From: an uncultured Actinotalea sp.
GTDB lineage: Bacteria; Actinomycetota; Actinomycetes; Actinomycetales; Cellulomonadaceae
Length of the DNA stretch: 10,385 bases
Reading direction: 5' to 3'
Assembly (NCBI RefSeq): GCF_946885855.1
Contig: NZ_CAMPHH010000111.1
Span: 1 to 10,385, forward strand
Shown here: positions 1 to 6,655 of the stretch, piece after piece
How the letters are laid out: each line of letters opens with the position of its first letter
Position numbering within the stretch: the stretch's first letter is position 1
Translations under genes and position numbers: made by a program
Notes under the pieces: model-generated
Database searches by the model: none
The model's input: only the letters and a program-made list of their open reading frames with translations
What the model was told of the DNA's origin: nothing

Positions 1-64
1 CTCACCAGACCTCGCCCGGCACCCCGGACGCGCGTCGCCAGCACGTCACCAGCACCGCCGACGG

Positions 65-91
65 CGTGCCGGGCCCGCACAGGCCGGCACG
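65..91. promoter_or_regulatory. Inverted repeat over the -35 region of the ABC promoter (candidate operator)
   Basis: Perfect 8-base arms CGTGCCGG (65-72) and CCGGCACG (84-91) are separated by 11 bases, so the arm starts are 19 bases apart, about two helical turns. The repeat ends 11 bases before the TACACT -10 element and covers the place where a -35 hexamer would sit, which is the layout of a repressor operator. Which regulator would bind is unknown. A SufR-type regulator is possible only because related loci lie next to sufR; the repeat does not match the mycobacterial SufR motif as I recall it. GC-rich DNA produces such repeats by chance, so confidence is modest. Confidence 0.35.
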
Positions 92-102
92 GACCAGCGG
101 CC

Positions 103-108
103 TACACT
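103..108 (+). promoter_or_regulatory. -10 element TACACT for a leaderless ABC transporter transcript
   Basis: TACACT fits the actinobacterial TAnnnT -10 consensus. Eight bases separate it from the GTG at 117, so transcription would start at or next to that codon. No convincing TTGAC-type -35 is visible. The ctaA start further right has the same arrangement, which strengthens both calls. Confidence 0.45.
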
Positions 109-116
109 GCGTGCTC

Positions 117-1130
117 GTGCCCTCAGCCCGACCCGGACCCGCCACCGCTGGTCCACCCGAGACCGCGGCCCCGCCGGCCGGGGCCGCGGCAGCCGTCGTC
201 GTCACGGGCCTGGTCAAGCGCTACGGCGCCCGCGAGGCCGTCCAGGGCCTGGACCTCCGGGCACCCCGGGGGCGCCTGACCGCCCTCCTCGGGCCGAACG
301 GGGCCGGCAAGACGACGACCGTCGAGTGCTGCGAGGGCCTGCGGCGGCCCGACGGCGGGACGGTCCGCGTCCTGGACCTCGACCCGGTGCGTGACGCGAC
401 CGCGCTGCGCCCCCGCGTCGGGGTCATGCTCCAGGACGGCGGCCTGCCCAGCACCGTGCCCGCCGGCGAGGTCCTGCGCCACGTGGCGACCATGTACCGG
501 ACGCCACGGGACGTGGGCGAGCTGTCCAGCCGCCTCGGGATCACGTCGTTCGCCCCGACCCAGGTCCGTCGCCTCTCCGGTGGGCAGCGCCAGCGGCTCG
601 CCCTGGCGTGCGCCGTCGTCGGCCGCCCGGAGGTCGTCTTCCTCGACGAGCCGAGTGCCGGGCTGGACCCCCAGGCCCGCCTCGCCGTCTGGGACCTCGT
701 GCGCGAGCTGCGCGACGCCGGCACCTCGATCGTGCTCACGACGCACCAGATGACCGAGGCGGAGGCGCTGGCGGACCACGTCGTCGTCGTCGACGACGGC
801 CGGGCGGTCGCCACCGGCAGCCCGGCCGAGCTCGTGGGGGCTTCCGCCGGTCGGTCCACCCTCCGGCTGTCGCTGGCCCAGGCCGGTCCCCGGCCCGACG
901 ACGACGCCGCGGACCTGGCCCGGTGGCTCACCGCGGCCGGTCGTGCCGGCACCCGCGTCACCACGGCCGAGGACGGCCGGCTGGAGGTGCACGGCGACCT
1001 CGACCCCGCGCTCGTGCACCACGTCACCGGGTGGGCCCGCGAGCGCGACCGGCTCGTCACAGGGATGGACGCCGGCCGCCGGACCCTCGAGGACGTCTTC
1101 CTCGACCTCACCGGACGGAGCCTGCGATGA
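117..1130 (+). CDS. ABC exporter ATP-binding subunit (Rv1458c-like)
   Basis: Cytoplasmic ATPase that would drive the permease encoded directly downstream; the substrate is unknown. In the 337-residue product starting at GTG 117, Walker A GPNGAGKT is at about 59-66, the Q-loop Gln at 106, signature LSGGQ at 153-157, Walker B VVFLDEP at 173-179 and the switch His at 210. All catalytic motifs are intact. The ~100 residues after the nucleotide-binding domain resemble the C-terminal extension of CcmA/drug-exporter type ATPases. The frame stays open upstream to GTG 66 and also has GTG 111. I chose 117 because TACACT (103-108) places a leaderless transcription start there. The first ~28 residues are Pro/Ala-rich and unlike a domain. 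The gene overlaps the permease by ATGA. Next to ctaA, the pair matches M. tuberculosis Rv1458c-Rv1457c, so a link to heme or cytochrome oxidase assembly is plausible but inferred. Confidence 0.9.
   Translation: MPSARPGPATAGPPETAAPPAGAAAAVVVTGLVKRYGAREAVQGLDLRAPRGRLTALLGPNGAGKTTTVECCEGLRRPDGGTVRVLDLDPVRDATALRPRVGVMLQDGGLPSTVPAGEVLRHVATMYRTPRDVGELSSRLGITSFAPTQVRRLSGGQRQRLALACAVVGRPEVVFLDEPSAGLDPQARLAVWDLVRELRDAGTSIVLTTHQMTEAEALADHVVVVDDGRAVATGSPAELVGASAGRSTLRLSLAQAGPRPDDDAADLARWLTAAGRAGTRVTTAEDGRLEVHGDLDPALVHHVTGWARERDRLVTGMDAGRRTLEDVFLDLTGRSLR
1117..1120 (+). promoter_or_regulatory. Ribosome binding site GGAG for the permease
   Basis: GGAG lies six bases before the ATG at 1127, inside the end of the ATPase gene. 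It fixes the permease start within the ATGA stop/start overlap and supports translational coupling of the two subunits. Confidence 0.6.
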
Positions 1131-1921
1131 CGACCGCGTCCGAGGCGTCCCGACCCGCACCCGCCGCACCGGGCCTCGTCCAGGAGCCGGCGCCGGCGGG
1201 ACGCCGCGTGCTCGCGCAGGCCGGCTTCGAGATGCGGACGGTGCTGCGCAACGGCGAGCAGCTCGTCATCACGCTCGTGCTGCCGGTCCTCCTCCTCGTG
1301 GTGCTCACGCGGACCTCGTTCGTGGACCTCGGCACCCCCGACCGGATCGGGCTGGTCGCCCCCGGCGTGCTCGCGCTGGCCGTCATGTCCACCGCGTTCA
1401 CGTCCCAGGCGATCGCCACCGGCTTCGACCGACGCAACGGCGTCCTGCGCCTGCTCGCCACGACGCCCCTCGGCCGCCGCGGCCTGCTGGCGGGCAAGGT
1501 GCTCGGGATCGTCGCGGTCGAGGTGCTCCAGGGGGTGGTGCTCTCGGGTGTCGCCCTCGCCCTGGGCTGGCGACCGGAGGTCAGCGGCATGCCCGGTGCC
1601 GCCGTCGCGCTCGTCCTCGGCACGGCGGCGTTCACGGCGCTCGCCCTCCTCGTCGCCGGGACGCTGCGCGCCGAGGCCGTCCTGGCCGTGGCCAACCTCC
1701 TGTGGGTGCTGCTCCTGGCCGGAGGCGCCGTCGTCTTCCCCGCCGAGCTCCTGCCCGGTCCGCTGCAGGCCGTCGCGCCACTGCTGCCGTCGGGGGCCCT
1801 CGGCGAGGCCCTGCGCGCGGCGCTCGACGGCGGCACGGTGCCCACGCTCCCCCTCCTCGTGCTGGCGGGCTGGACCGCGGTGCTCGGCGCCGCGACCGTC
1901 CGCTGGTTCCGGTGGGCCTGA
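1127..1921 (+). CDS. ABC-2 type exporter permease (Rv1457c-like)
   Basis: Membrane subunit of the exporter formed with the upstream ATPase. The 264-residue product has a ~40-residue cytoplasmic N-terminus and about six hydrophobic segments: ~45-62, 77-93, 122-147, 156-179, 183-204 and 238-257. This is the ABC-2 permease layout of one six-helix half-transporter, so a dimer with two ATPases is expected. FDRRNGVLRLLATTPLGRR at about 100-118, between helices 2 and 3, is the coupling-loop-like segment typical of ABC-2 permeases. The start ATG has a GGAG site six bases upstream and overlaps the ATPase stop. The family includes drug exporters and subunits tied to cofactor or cytochrome assembly; the substrate cannot be read from sequence. 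Position before ctaA matches Rv1457c-Rv1456c. The call is firm at family level, open for function. Confidence 0.88.
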   Translation: MTTASEASRPAPAAPGLVQEPAPAGRRVLAQAGFEMRTVLRNGEQLVITLVLPVLLLVVLTRTSFVDLGTPDRIGLVAPGVLALAVMSTAFTSQAIATGFDRRNGVLRLLATTPLGRRGLLAGKVLGIVAVEVLQGVVLSGVALALGWRPEVSGMPGAAVALVLGTAAFTALALLVAGTLRAEAVLAVANLLWVLLLAGGAVVFPAELLPGPLQAVAPLLPSGALGEALRAALDGGTVPTLPLLVLAGWTAVLGAATVRWFRWA

Positions 1922-1923
1922 GC

Positions 1924-1981
1924 CGACGCAGCGGGTCCCGCACCGTGACGTCGGTCACGGGGCGCGCCGGGCGCTGCGTCG
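1924..1981 (+). repeat. Nested inverted repeat between permease and ctaA (possible terminator or attenuator)
   Basis: The outer arms CGACGCAGCG (1924-1933) and CGCTGCGTCG (1972-1981) are perfectly complementary over 10 bases. Inside, CCCG (1937-1940) can pair with CGGG (1968-1971), and CCGTGAC (1943-1949) with GTCACGG (1954-1960) around a 4-base loop. Together these give up to 21 base pairs with small bulges, starting three bases after the permease stop. As RNA it would be a strong hairpin able to end or attenuate read-through from the ABC genes into ctaA. No U-run follows, so it is not a classical intrinsic terminator. As DNA, the core may be a protein-binding site (see the next entry). Confidence 0.5.
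1943..1960. promoter_or_regulatory. Palindrome with CRP/GlxR-like half sites upstream of ctaA
   Basis: The core contains GTGA (1945-1948), six bases, then TCAC (1955-1958), matching the GTGA-N6-TCAC part of the CRP-family consensus TGTGA-N6-TCACA. The outermost consensus T and A are C and G here. Its centre lies 82.5 bases before GTG 2034, the inferred leaderless transcription start, a distance compatible with CRP-type activation from the same helix face. GlxR/CRP-type regulators control respiratory genes in several actinobacteria, which suits ctaA. The site also forms the top of a larger hairpin, so the palindrome may instead exist for RNA structure. Confidence 0.35.
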
Positions 1982-2020
1982 CCGCTGAGGTGGGGCACCG
2001 GTGGGGCGACCGGAGCCGGT

Positions 2021-2026
2021 TACCGT
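2021..2026 (+). promoter_or_regulatory. -10 element TACCGT for leaderless ctaA transcript
   Basis: TACCGT fits TAnnnT and is followed by exactly seven bases and then GTG at 2034, the standard geometry for a leaderless actinobacterial mRNA beginning at its start codon. No clear -35 is visible. It implies ctaA can be transcribed separately from the ABC genes. Confidence 0.45.
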
Positions 2027-2033
2027 GGTACCC

Positions 2034-3026
2034 GTGAGCTCGACCTCCCCCACCGCCGGGCGCGTCGCCGCCGCCGCACGGCCCCCGCGCCTCGTGCCGT
2101 CGCACCGCTGGGCGCGCCGGATCCTCTGGGCCAACCTCGTGGCGCAGATCGGCATCGTCGTCACCGGCGGGGCGGTGCGGCTCACCGGCTCCGGTCTGGG
2201 TTGCTCCACGTGGCCCCAGTGCGAGCCCGGGCAGTTCGCGCCGAGCTTCCACGAGGCCACGTCCTGGCACCCGTACATCGAGTTCGGCAACCGCACGCTG
2301 ACAGGTGTCCTCGGGGTGCTGGCGATCCTGACGGCGTGGACGGTGTTCCGCCGGCGCGACCGCAGCCGCTCCTTCCGCCTGCTCGGCCTCGTGCCGCTGC
2401 TGGGCACCCTGGTCCAGGCGGTCGTCGGCGGGCTGACCGTCCTGCTCGAGCTCCACCCGGGCTGGGTGGGCGCCCACTTCGTCCTGTCCATGATCCTCAT
2501 CGCCGCCTCGCGCGCCCTGCTGGTCCGGCACGCCGAGGGTGACGGACCGCCGCGGCCGCTGGTCGACGCCCGGACGCGCAGCGTGAGCCGCCTGCTCGTC
2601 CCCGTGGGCGCCGTCGTCGTGGTGCTCGGCGTCATCACGACCGGCGCCGGGCCCCACTCCGGCGACGCCGACGTGCCATACCGCATCGCCCTGGACCCGG
2701 CCGACGTCTCCCGCGTGCACGCGCTGTCCGTCTGGCTCTTCCTCGCCGGCGTGGTCGCGCTCGTCGTGCTCACGCGCGCCGTGACCGCCGGCCGGGTGCG
2801 GACGGTGAGCCGCCGGCTGCTCGTCGTGACCCTGGCCCAGGGCGCGATCGGCTACGTCCAGTACTTCACCGGTCTGCCCGAGGTGCTCGTCGGCCTCCAC
2901 ATGCTCGGCGCCGGCCTGCTCGTCGCCGTGCAGACCCATCAGGTGCTGAGCCTCCGAGAGCGGGCGGCCCGTCCGGGCACGACCCCGGCAGCACCACCCC
3001 CGGCCGCCGTCGCTGCAGCGGCCTGA
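2034..3026 (+). CDS. ctaA: Heme A synthase, CtaA/Cox15 family
   Basis: Integral membrane enzyme that oxidises the C8 methyl of heme O to give heme A for aa3-type cytochrome c oxidase. The 330-residue product has about eight transmembrane helices (roughly 28-47, 82-104, 117-137, 144-164, 186-204, 226-247, 259-277, 282-303) in two four-helix halves. Putative heme-ligand His are H148, H229 and H289. E83 matches the conserved catalytic Glu of Bacillus CtaA (E57). The position of Bacillus H60, three residues on, is Asn86 (EFGNR). One Cys pair, C57 and C63, sits in the first outer loop; the second-half loop has none. The C-terminus is an Ala/Pro tail. GTG 2034 was chosen because TACCGT lies seven bases before it. 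GTG 2025, with GGAG at 2012-2015, and GTG 2001 are in-frame alternatives. The equivalent of Rv1456c. Confidence 0.92.
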   Translation: MSSTSPTAGRVAAAARPPRLVPSHRWARRILWANLVAQIGIVVTGGAVRLTGSGLGCSTWPQCEPGQFAPSFHEATSWHPYIEFGNRTLTGVLGVLAILTAWTVFRRRDRSRSFRLLGLVPLLGTLVQAVVGGLTVLLELHPGWVGAHFVLSMILIAASRALLVRHAEGDGPPRPLVDARTRSVSRLLVPVGAVVVVLGVITTGAGPHSGDADVPYRIALDPADVSRVHALSVWLFLAGVVALVVLTRAVTAGRVRTVSRRLLVVTLAQGAIGYVQYFTGLPEVLVGLHMLGAGLLVAVQTHQVLSLRERAARPGTTPAAPPPAAVAAAA

Positions 3027-3046
3027 CCGCGGCCCGGCTCCCGGAC

Positions 3047-3111
3047 CCGCGCGCGACCGGCGCGGACGGCGCGCCGCGCTGCCGGACGGACGAGCCGGCG
3101 GGACGCCCGCC
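3047..3111. terminator. GC-rich hairpins in the convergent gap (possible two-way terminator)
   Basis: The 118-base gap between convergent ctaA and Nudix genes holds two short inverted repeats: CCGCGC (3047-3052) with GCGCGG (3060-3065), and GGCGGG (3097-3102) with CCCGCC (3106-3111, 3-base loop). Both operons end here, so termination is expected. There is no U-tract on either strand, and such hairpins are common at this GC content, so this is weakly supported. I see no gene in the gap. Confidence 0.3.
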
Positions 3112-3144
3112 CGGGCCGTCCTGGAGCCGGACCCTCCTCGTGCC

Positions 3145-3807
3145 TCAGGGCAGGACGGGCGCGTCCGCCGGTCGCAGCCCGGTCCAGCCGCGCGCCTGCG
3201 CCGCCGCGGCGGCGAGGACGCCGATGACGGTCGAGGGGTTGTGGAGCCGCCCCCCGAGCACGGCCTCGACCGCGTCGGGCAGGGGCACCCACGCCCGCGC
3301 CATGCCCTGCTCCTCCGCCTCCCGGGTGTGCCGCTCGGCCTCCGGGACCGGGCTCAGGTCGCGGGCGAGGAAGACGCGCAGGGCCTCGTCGCTGCCGCCC
3401 GGGCTGCTCCGGTAGTCCACGAGGGTCCACCATCGGGCGGCCACGAGGTCCGCCTCCTCGGCGAGCTCCCGGGCCGCCGCCGCCTGCAGAGGTTCGCCGG
3501 GCACGTCCAGCAGGCCGGCCGGGGGCTCCCAGAGCTCCTGACGGACGGCCGGCCGGTACTGCCGCAGCAGCAGCACCCGGTCCGCGTCGTCGAGCGCGAG
3601 GACGGACACCGCCCCCGGGTGCCGGACGTACTCGCGGCGCACCGTCCCGGCGTCGCCGAGGTCGACCGTGTCCCGCACGACGTCCCAGATGATCCCCTCG
3701 TGGATGAGCTCCGTCGCGATGACCGGACGCGGTGCCACCGCATCCACGACCCCGGCGGGGTCCACGAGGTCGGACGCCTCCGGCGAAACCCCCGGACCGG
3801 TGCTCAC
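3145..3807 (-). CDS. Nudix hydrolase, ADP-ribose pyrophosphatase type (Rv1700-like)
   Basis: Cytoplasmic hydrolase expected to split ADP-ribose into AMP and ribose 5-phosphate; substrate is inferred from family and position. The 220-residue product has an N-terminal beta domain (about 28-60, including [12 protein letters not shown]) typical of dimeric ADP-ribose pyrophosphatases. The Nudix box follows at about 98-121, with E105, R113, E114, E117 and E118 for Mg2+ binding. Six residues separate the box Gly98 from E105 instead of five, and the usual Gly near the end is Asp120 (EEADL). SSPGGSDE at ~134-141 and the later Glu-rich segment are standard for the subfamily. The GTG start shares GTGA with the pyrG stop. 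The open frame runs far upstream opposite pyrG, but that part is a shadow. Last gene of the minus-strand operon; pyrG-Nudix is the Rv1699-Rv1700 order. Confidence 0.9.
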   Translation of the reverse strand: MSTGPGVSPEASDLVDPAGVVDAVAPRPVIATELIHEGIIWDVVRDTVDLGDAGTVRREYVRHPGAVSVLALDDADRVLLLRQYRPAVRQELWEPPAGLLDVPGEPLQAAAARELAEEADLVAARWWTLVDYRSSPGGSDEALRVFLARDLSPVPEAERHTREAEEQGMARAWVPLPDAVEAVLGGRLHNPSTVIGVLAAAAAQARGWTGLRPADAPVLP

Positions 3808-5468
3808 CGGGCGCCGCGACGCTCGAGGGCTGCGGAGACGAGGCCGGCGAAGAGCGGGTGCGCGCGCGTGGGCCGGGACCGGAACTCGGGGTGGGCCTGC
3901 GTGGCCACGTAGTACGGGTGCACGTCGCGCGGCAGCTCGACGAACTCGACGAGCCCCAGCTCCGGGGAGACGCCGGAGACGACCAGGCCGGCCTCCTCCA
4001 GGTCGCCGCGGTAGGCGTTGTTGACCTCGTACCGGTGGCGGTGCCGCTCGGTGACGCGGTCGGTCCCGTAGGTCTCGGCGACGACGGAGCCGGGGGTCAG
4101 CGCGGCGTCGTACGCACCCAGGCGCATGGTCCCCCCGAGGTCCCCGTCGCCCTCCACGATCGCCTTCTGCTCGGCCATCGTGGCGATGACCGGGTGGGGT
4201 GTCCCTGGGTCGAACTCCGACGACGACGCCCCGGCGAGCCCGAGGACCATCCGCGCGTACTCCATGACCATGACCTGCAGCCCGAGGCAGATCCCGAGGG
4301 TCGGCACCTGGTGGGTCCGGGCCCAGGTCAGGGCACCGATCTTGCCCTCGACGCCCCGCACGCCGAATCCGCCGGGGACCAGGACGGCGTCGACGCCGCC
4401 GAGGGCCCGCTCGGCGCCCTCGGGCGTGCCGCAGTCGTCGGAGGCGACCCACCGGATCCGCACCCGGGCGTCGTTGGCGAACCCGCCCGCCCGCAGCGCC
4501 TCGGTGACCGAGAGGTAGGCGTCGGGCAGATCGATGTACTTGCCGACGAGCGCGACCTCGACCTCGTGGGTCGGGTGGTGCACCGCATGCATCACCTGGT
4601 CCCAGCCGTCCCAGTCGACGTCGCGGAACGGCAGGTCGAGCCGCCGCACGACGTAGGCGTCGAGGCCCTCGGAGTGCAGGACCTTGGGGATGTCGTAGAT
4701 GCTCGGCGCGTCCGCCGCGGTGACGACGGCCTCGTTGTCGACGTCGCACATGAGCGCGATCTTGCGCTTGGTCGACTCCGGCAGCTCCCGGTCGGCCCGC
4801 AGCACCAGCGCCTCCGGCTGGATGCCGATGGAGCGCAGCGCGGCCACCGAGTGCTGCGTCGGCTTGGTCTTCAGCTCCCCGCTGGGGCCGATGTACGGCA
4901 CGAGCGAGACGTGGAGGAAGAAGACGTTGTCCCGGCCGAGGTCGTGCCGGACCTGCCGGGCGGCCTCGAGGAACGGCAGCGACTCGATGTCGCCGACTGT
5001 CCCACCGATCTCCGTGATGATGACGTCGACCTCGGGGCCCGCCTGGGCCCGCATCCGGGCCTTGATCTCGTCGGTGATGTGCGGGATGACCTGGACCGTG
5101 TCCCCGAGGTACTCCCCGCGTCGCTCCTTCGCGATGACGGTCGAGTAGATCTGGCCCGTCGTGACGTTCGCCTGCGCCGTGAGGTCCACGTCGAGGAAGC
5201 GCTCGTAGTGGCCGATGTCGAGGTCGGTCTCAGCGCCGTCGTGGGTGACGAACACCTCGCCGTGCTGGAACGGGTTCATCGTCCCGGGGTCGACGTTGAG
5301 GTAGGGGTCGAGCTTCTGCATGGTGACCCGCAGGCCCCGGGACCTCAGGAGGCGGCCCAGGCTCGACGCCGTCAGACCCTTCCCGAGCGAGGAGGCGACG
5401 CCTCCGGTGACGAAGATGTGCCGGGTCGTCAGGTCCGACCGGCCGGAGAGTCGATGCGCGGCTGCCAC
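3804..5468 (-). CDS. pyrG: CTP synthase (glutamine-hydrolysing)
   Basis: Makes CTP from UTP, ATP and glutamine, the final step of pyrimidine nucleotide synthesis; cytoplasmic tetramer. The 554-residue length is normal for the family. The N-terminal synthetase domain shows [12 protein letters not shown] (~20-31) with the ATP-binding P-loop-like Lys, [13 protein letters not shown] (~52-64), [11 protein letters not shown] and the [12 protein letters not shown]-site segment. The C-terminal class I glutamine amidotransferase domain shows PGGFG, nucleophile Cys394 in [22 protein letters not shown], and His526/Glu528 in AHPEF, completing the triad. All are intact. The GTG start gives ~12 residues more than E. 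coli before VTGG, and its upstream sequence (GAAG three bases away) is a weak ribosome site. No better in-frame ATG or GTG exists before the conserved domain. It starts 11 bases after the glycosyltransferase stop and overlaps the Nudix gene by GTGA. Confidence 0.98.
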   Translation of the reverse strand: MAAAHRLSGRSDLTTRHIFVTGGVASSLGKGLTASSLGRLLRSRGLRVTMQKLDPYLNVDPGTMNPFQHGEVFVTHDGAETDLDIGHYERFLDVDLTAQANVTTGQIYSTVIAKERRGEYLGDTVQVIPHITDEIKARMRAQAGPEVDVIITEIGGTVGDIESLPFLEAARQVRHDLGRDNVFFLHVSLVPYIGPSGELKTKPTQHSVAALRSIGIQPEALVLRADRELPESTKRKIALMCDVDNEAVVTAADAPSIYDIPKVLHSEGLDAYVVRRLDLPFRDVDWDGWDQVMHAVHHPTHEVEVALVGKYIDLPDAYLSVTEALRAGGFANDARVRIRWVASDDCGTPEGAERALGGVDAVLVPGGFGVRGVEGKIGALTWARTHQVPTLGICLGLQVMVMEYARMVLGLAGASSSEFDPGTPHPVIATMAEQKAIVEGDGDLGGTMRLGAYDAALTPGSVVAETYGTDRVTERHRHRYEVNNAYRGDLEEAGLVVSGVSPELGLVEFVELPRDVHPYYVATQAHPEFRSRPTRAHPLFAGLVSAALERRGAR

Positions 5469-5479
5469 GGGCTTCGACT

Positions 5480-6655
5480 CTACCCGACGGCGTCGCCGCC
5501 GGGCCGCGGACGCGCGCTCCCGGCCGGGCCCGCCCCGCTCGCGACGGCGTCCCGCGCGGCCCGGTAGACGCGGTCCAGCTGCGCCAGCGTCGCCCCGAGG
5601 TCGGGCAGCTCGGCGGCACGCCGTCGGGCCCGCTCACGGAGTGCGGCGCGCTCCTGCGGGTCATCGAGCACGGTGCGCACCGCCGCCGCGACCCGTCCGG
5701 CCTCGGGTGCCACCAGCACGGCCGCGTCCCCGGTGACCTCGCGGGTCCCGCCCACGTCGGTCGCCACGACGGGCGCCCCGAGGCTCAGCGCCTCCTGCAC
5801 CCACAGCGGCTGCCCCTCCCACCGTGCCGTGCTGACGACGACGTCCGCGGCGGCCAGGAGGTCCGCGACGTCCTCGCGTCGGCCGAGGACCCGCACGGGC
5901 AGGCGGTCGACCATCACCCGGCGCTCGAGCTCCTCCTGCAGCGGCCCGTCACCCGCAACCAGCCAGACGACGTCCCGGTCCCTCAGCTGCGCGGCGGTGT
6001 CCGCCAGCAGGTCCAGCCCCTTCTGCGGCGCCAGGCGGGCGACGGTCACCACGAGCGCGGAGGCCTCGGTCAGGCCGAGGGCGGTCCGGGTCACCGCCGC
6101 GGGCGCGGCCTGCGGACGGGGCGGTGCCGGGACGAGTGCGCGCTCCGCGGGCACCGCCCCGCGCGCACGGGCCCGCTCGACGAGGTCACCGGAGACCCCG
6201 AGCACGGCGTCCGCGCCCCGGCAGACGACCTGCTCGAGCGCGGCGGCCACGGCGCGCACCGCGCGCCCACCCACGGGCAGGTTGTGCAGCGTGACGACGA
6301 CGGCGGGCCGGCGCGACCGGTGCGGCCGCCGCGCCCCGCGCACCGCCAGCACCGCGAGGGCGCCCGCACGCAGCCCGTGCGCGTGCACGACGTCGGCGCC
6401 GCGGGCCAGGTCCCGGAGCCGGCGGACCGAGGCGGCGTCGCCGCGCCCCGGCCGGTCGCTGATCTCGACGGTGCTGAAGGACGCCGCCGAGCCCGCGGGC
6501 ACCAGCCGGTCCGCGAGCGCCGTCGGGCCGGCGACGACCACCTGCCACCCGCGCGCCACCCCGCCGTCGGTGACCTGCGCGACGTGCCGGGCGACACCGC
6601 CCGCGCTGGAGCCGAGCACCTGCAGGACGCGCACCGGCGCCGGGGACTCACTCAT
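5480..6655 (-). CDS. Family 4 glycosyltransferase (GT-B fold)
   Basis: Predicted nucleotide-sugar-dependent retaining glycosyltransferase at the cytoplasmic membrane face; donor and acceptor unknown. The 391-residue product has the acceptor-side N-terminal domain with a Gly-rich loop [10 protein letters not shown] (~16-25) and [10 protein letters not shown] (~89-98). The GT1-type C-terminal domain has VARLAPQKG (205-213, with the donor-phosphate Arg207 and Lys212), VAGDGPL (233-239), and E280-x7-E288, the GT4 EX7E motif, followed by [15 protein letters not shown]. Arg/Ala-rich stretches at ~340-350 and the C-terminus are low complexity. The ATG lies within the murJ-like gene (8-base overlap) with GGGAGG eight bases upstream. 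Neighbouring MraY-like and MurJ-like genes suggest it adds sugar to a lipid-linked carrier; this is inference. The same gene precedes pyrG in other actinobacteria as I recall. Confidence 0.9.
   Translation of the reverse strand: MSESPAPVRVLQVLGSSAGGVARHVAQVTDGGVARGWQVVVAGPTALADRLVPAGSAASFSTVEISDRPGRGDAASVRRLRDLARGADVVHAHGLRAGALAVLAVRGARRPHRSRRPAVVVTLHNLPVGGRAVRAVAAALEQVVCRGADAVLGVSGDLVERARARGAVPAERALVPAPPRPQAAPAAVTRTALGLTEASALVVTVARLAPQKGLDLLADTAAQLRDRDVVWLVAGDGPLQEELERRVMVDRLPVRVLGRREDVADLLAAADVVVSTARWEGQPLWVQEALSLGAPVVATDVGGTREVTGDAAVLVAPEAGRVAAAVRTVLDDPQERAALRERARRRAAELPDLGATLAQLDRVYRAARDAVASGAGPAGSARPRPGGDAVG

Noticed and set aside
103..119. SufR operator at ACACT (104-108)
   Set aside because: The first half resembles the mycobacterial SufR motif ACACT-N5-TGTGA, but the second half (CTCGT) does not match, so the bases are better read as the -10 element.
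2..217. Minus-strand open frame of 71 codons at the left edge, considered as a divergent regulator such as SufR
   Set aside because: It is low-complexity, has no helix-turn-helix and overlaps the ABC gene. A divergent regulator may start left of the window but cannot be shown.
3808..4749. Upstream extension of the Nudix frame
   Set aside because: It runs through pyrG in another frame and is Arg/Gly-rich without domains. The GTG at 3807 overlapping the pyrG stop gives the normal Nudix length.
3732..5567. Open frame of 611 codons on the + strand opposite pyrG
   Set aside because: Composition is a mirror of pyrG codons (Asp/Val/Arg/His-rich), with no motif; pyrG on the other strand is certain.
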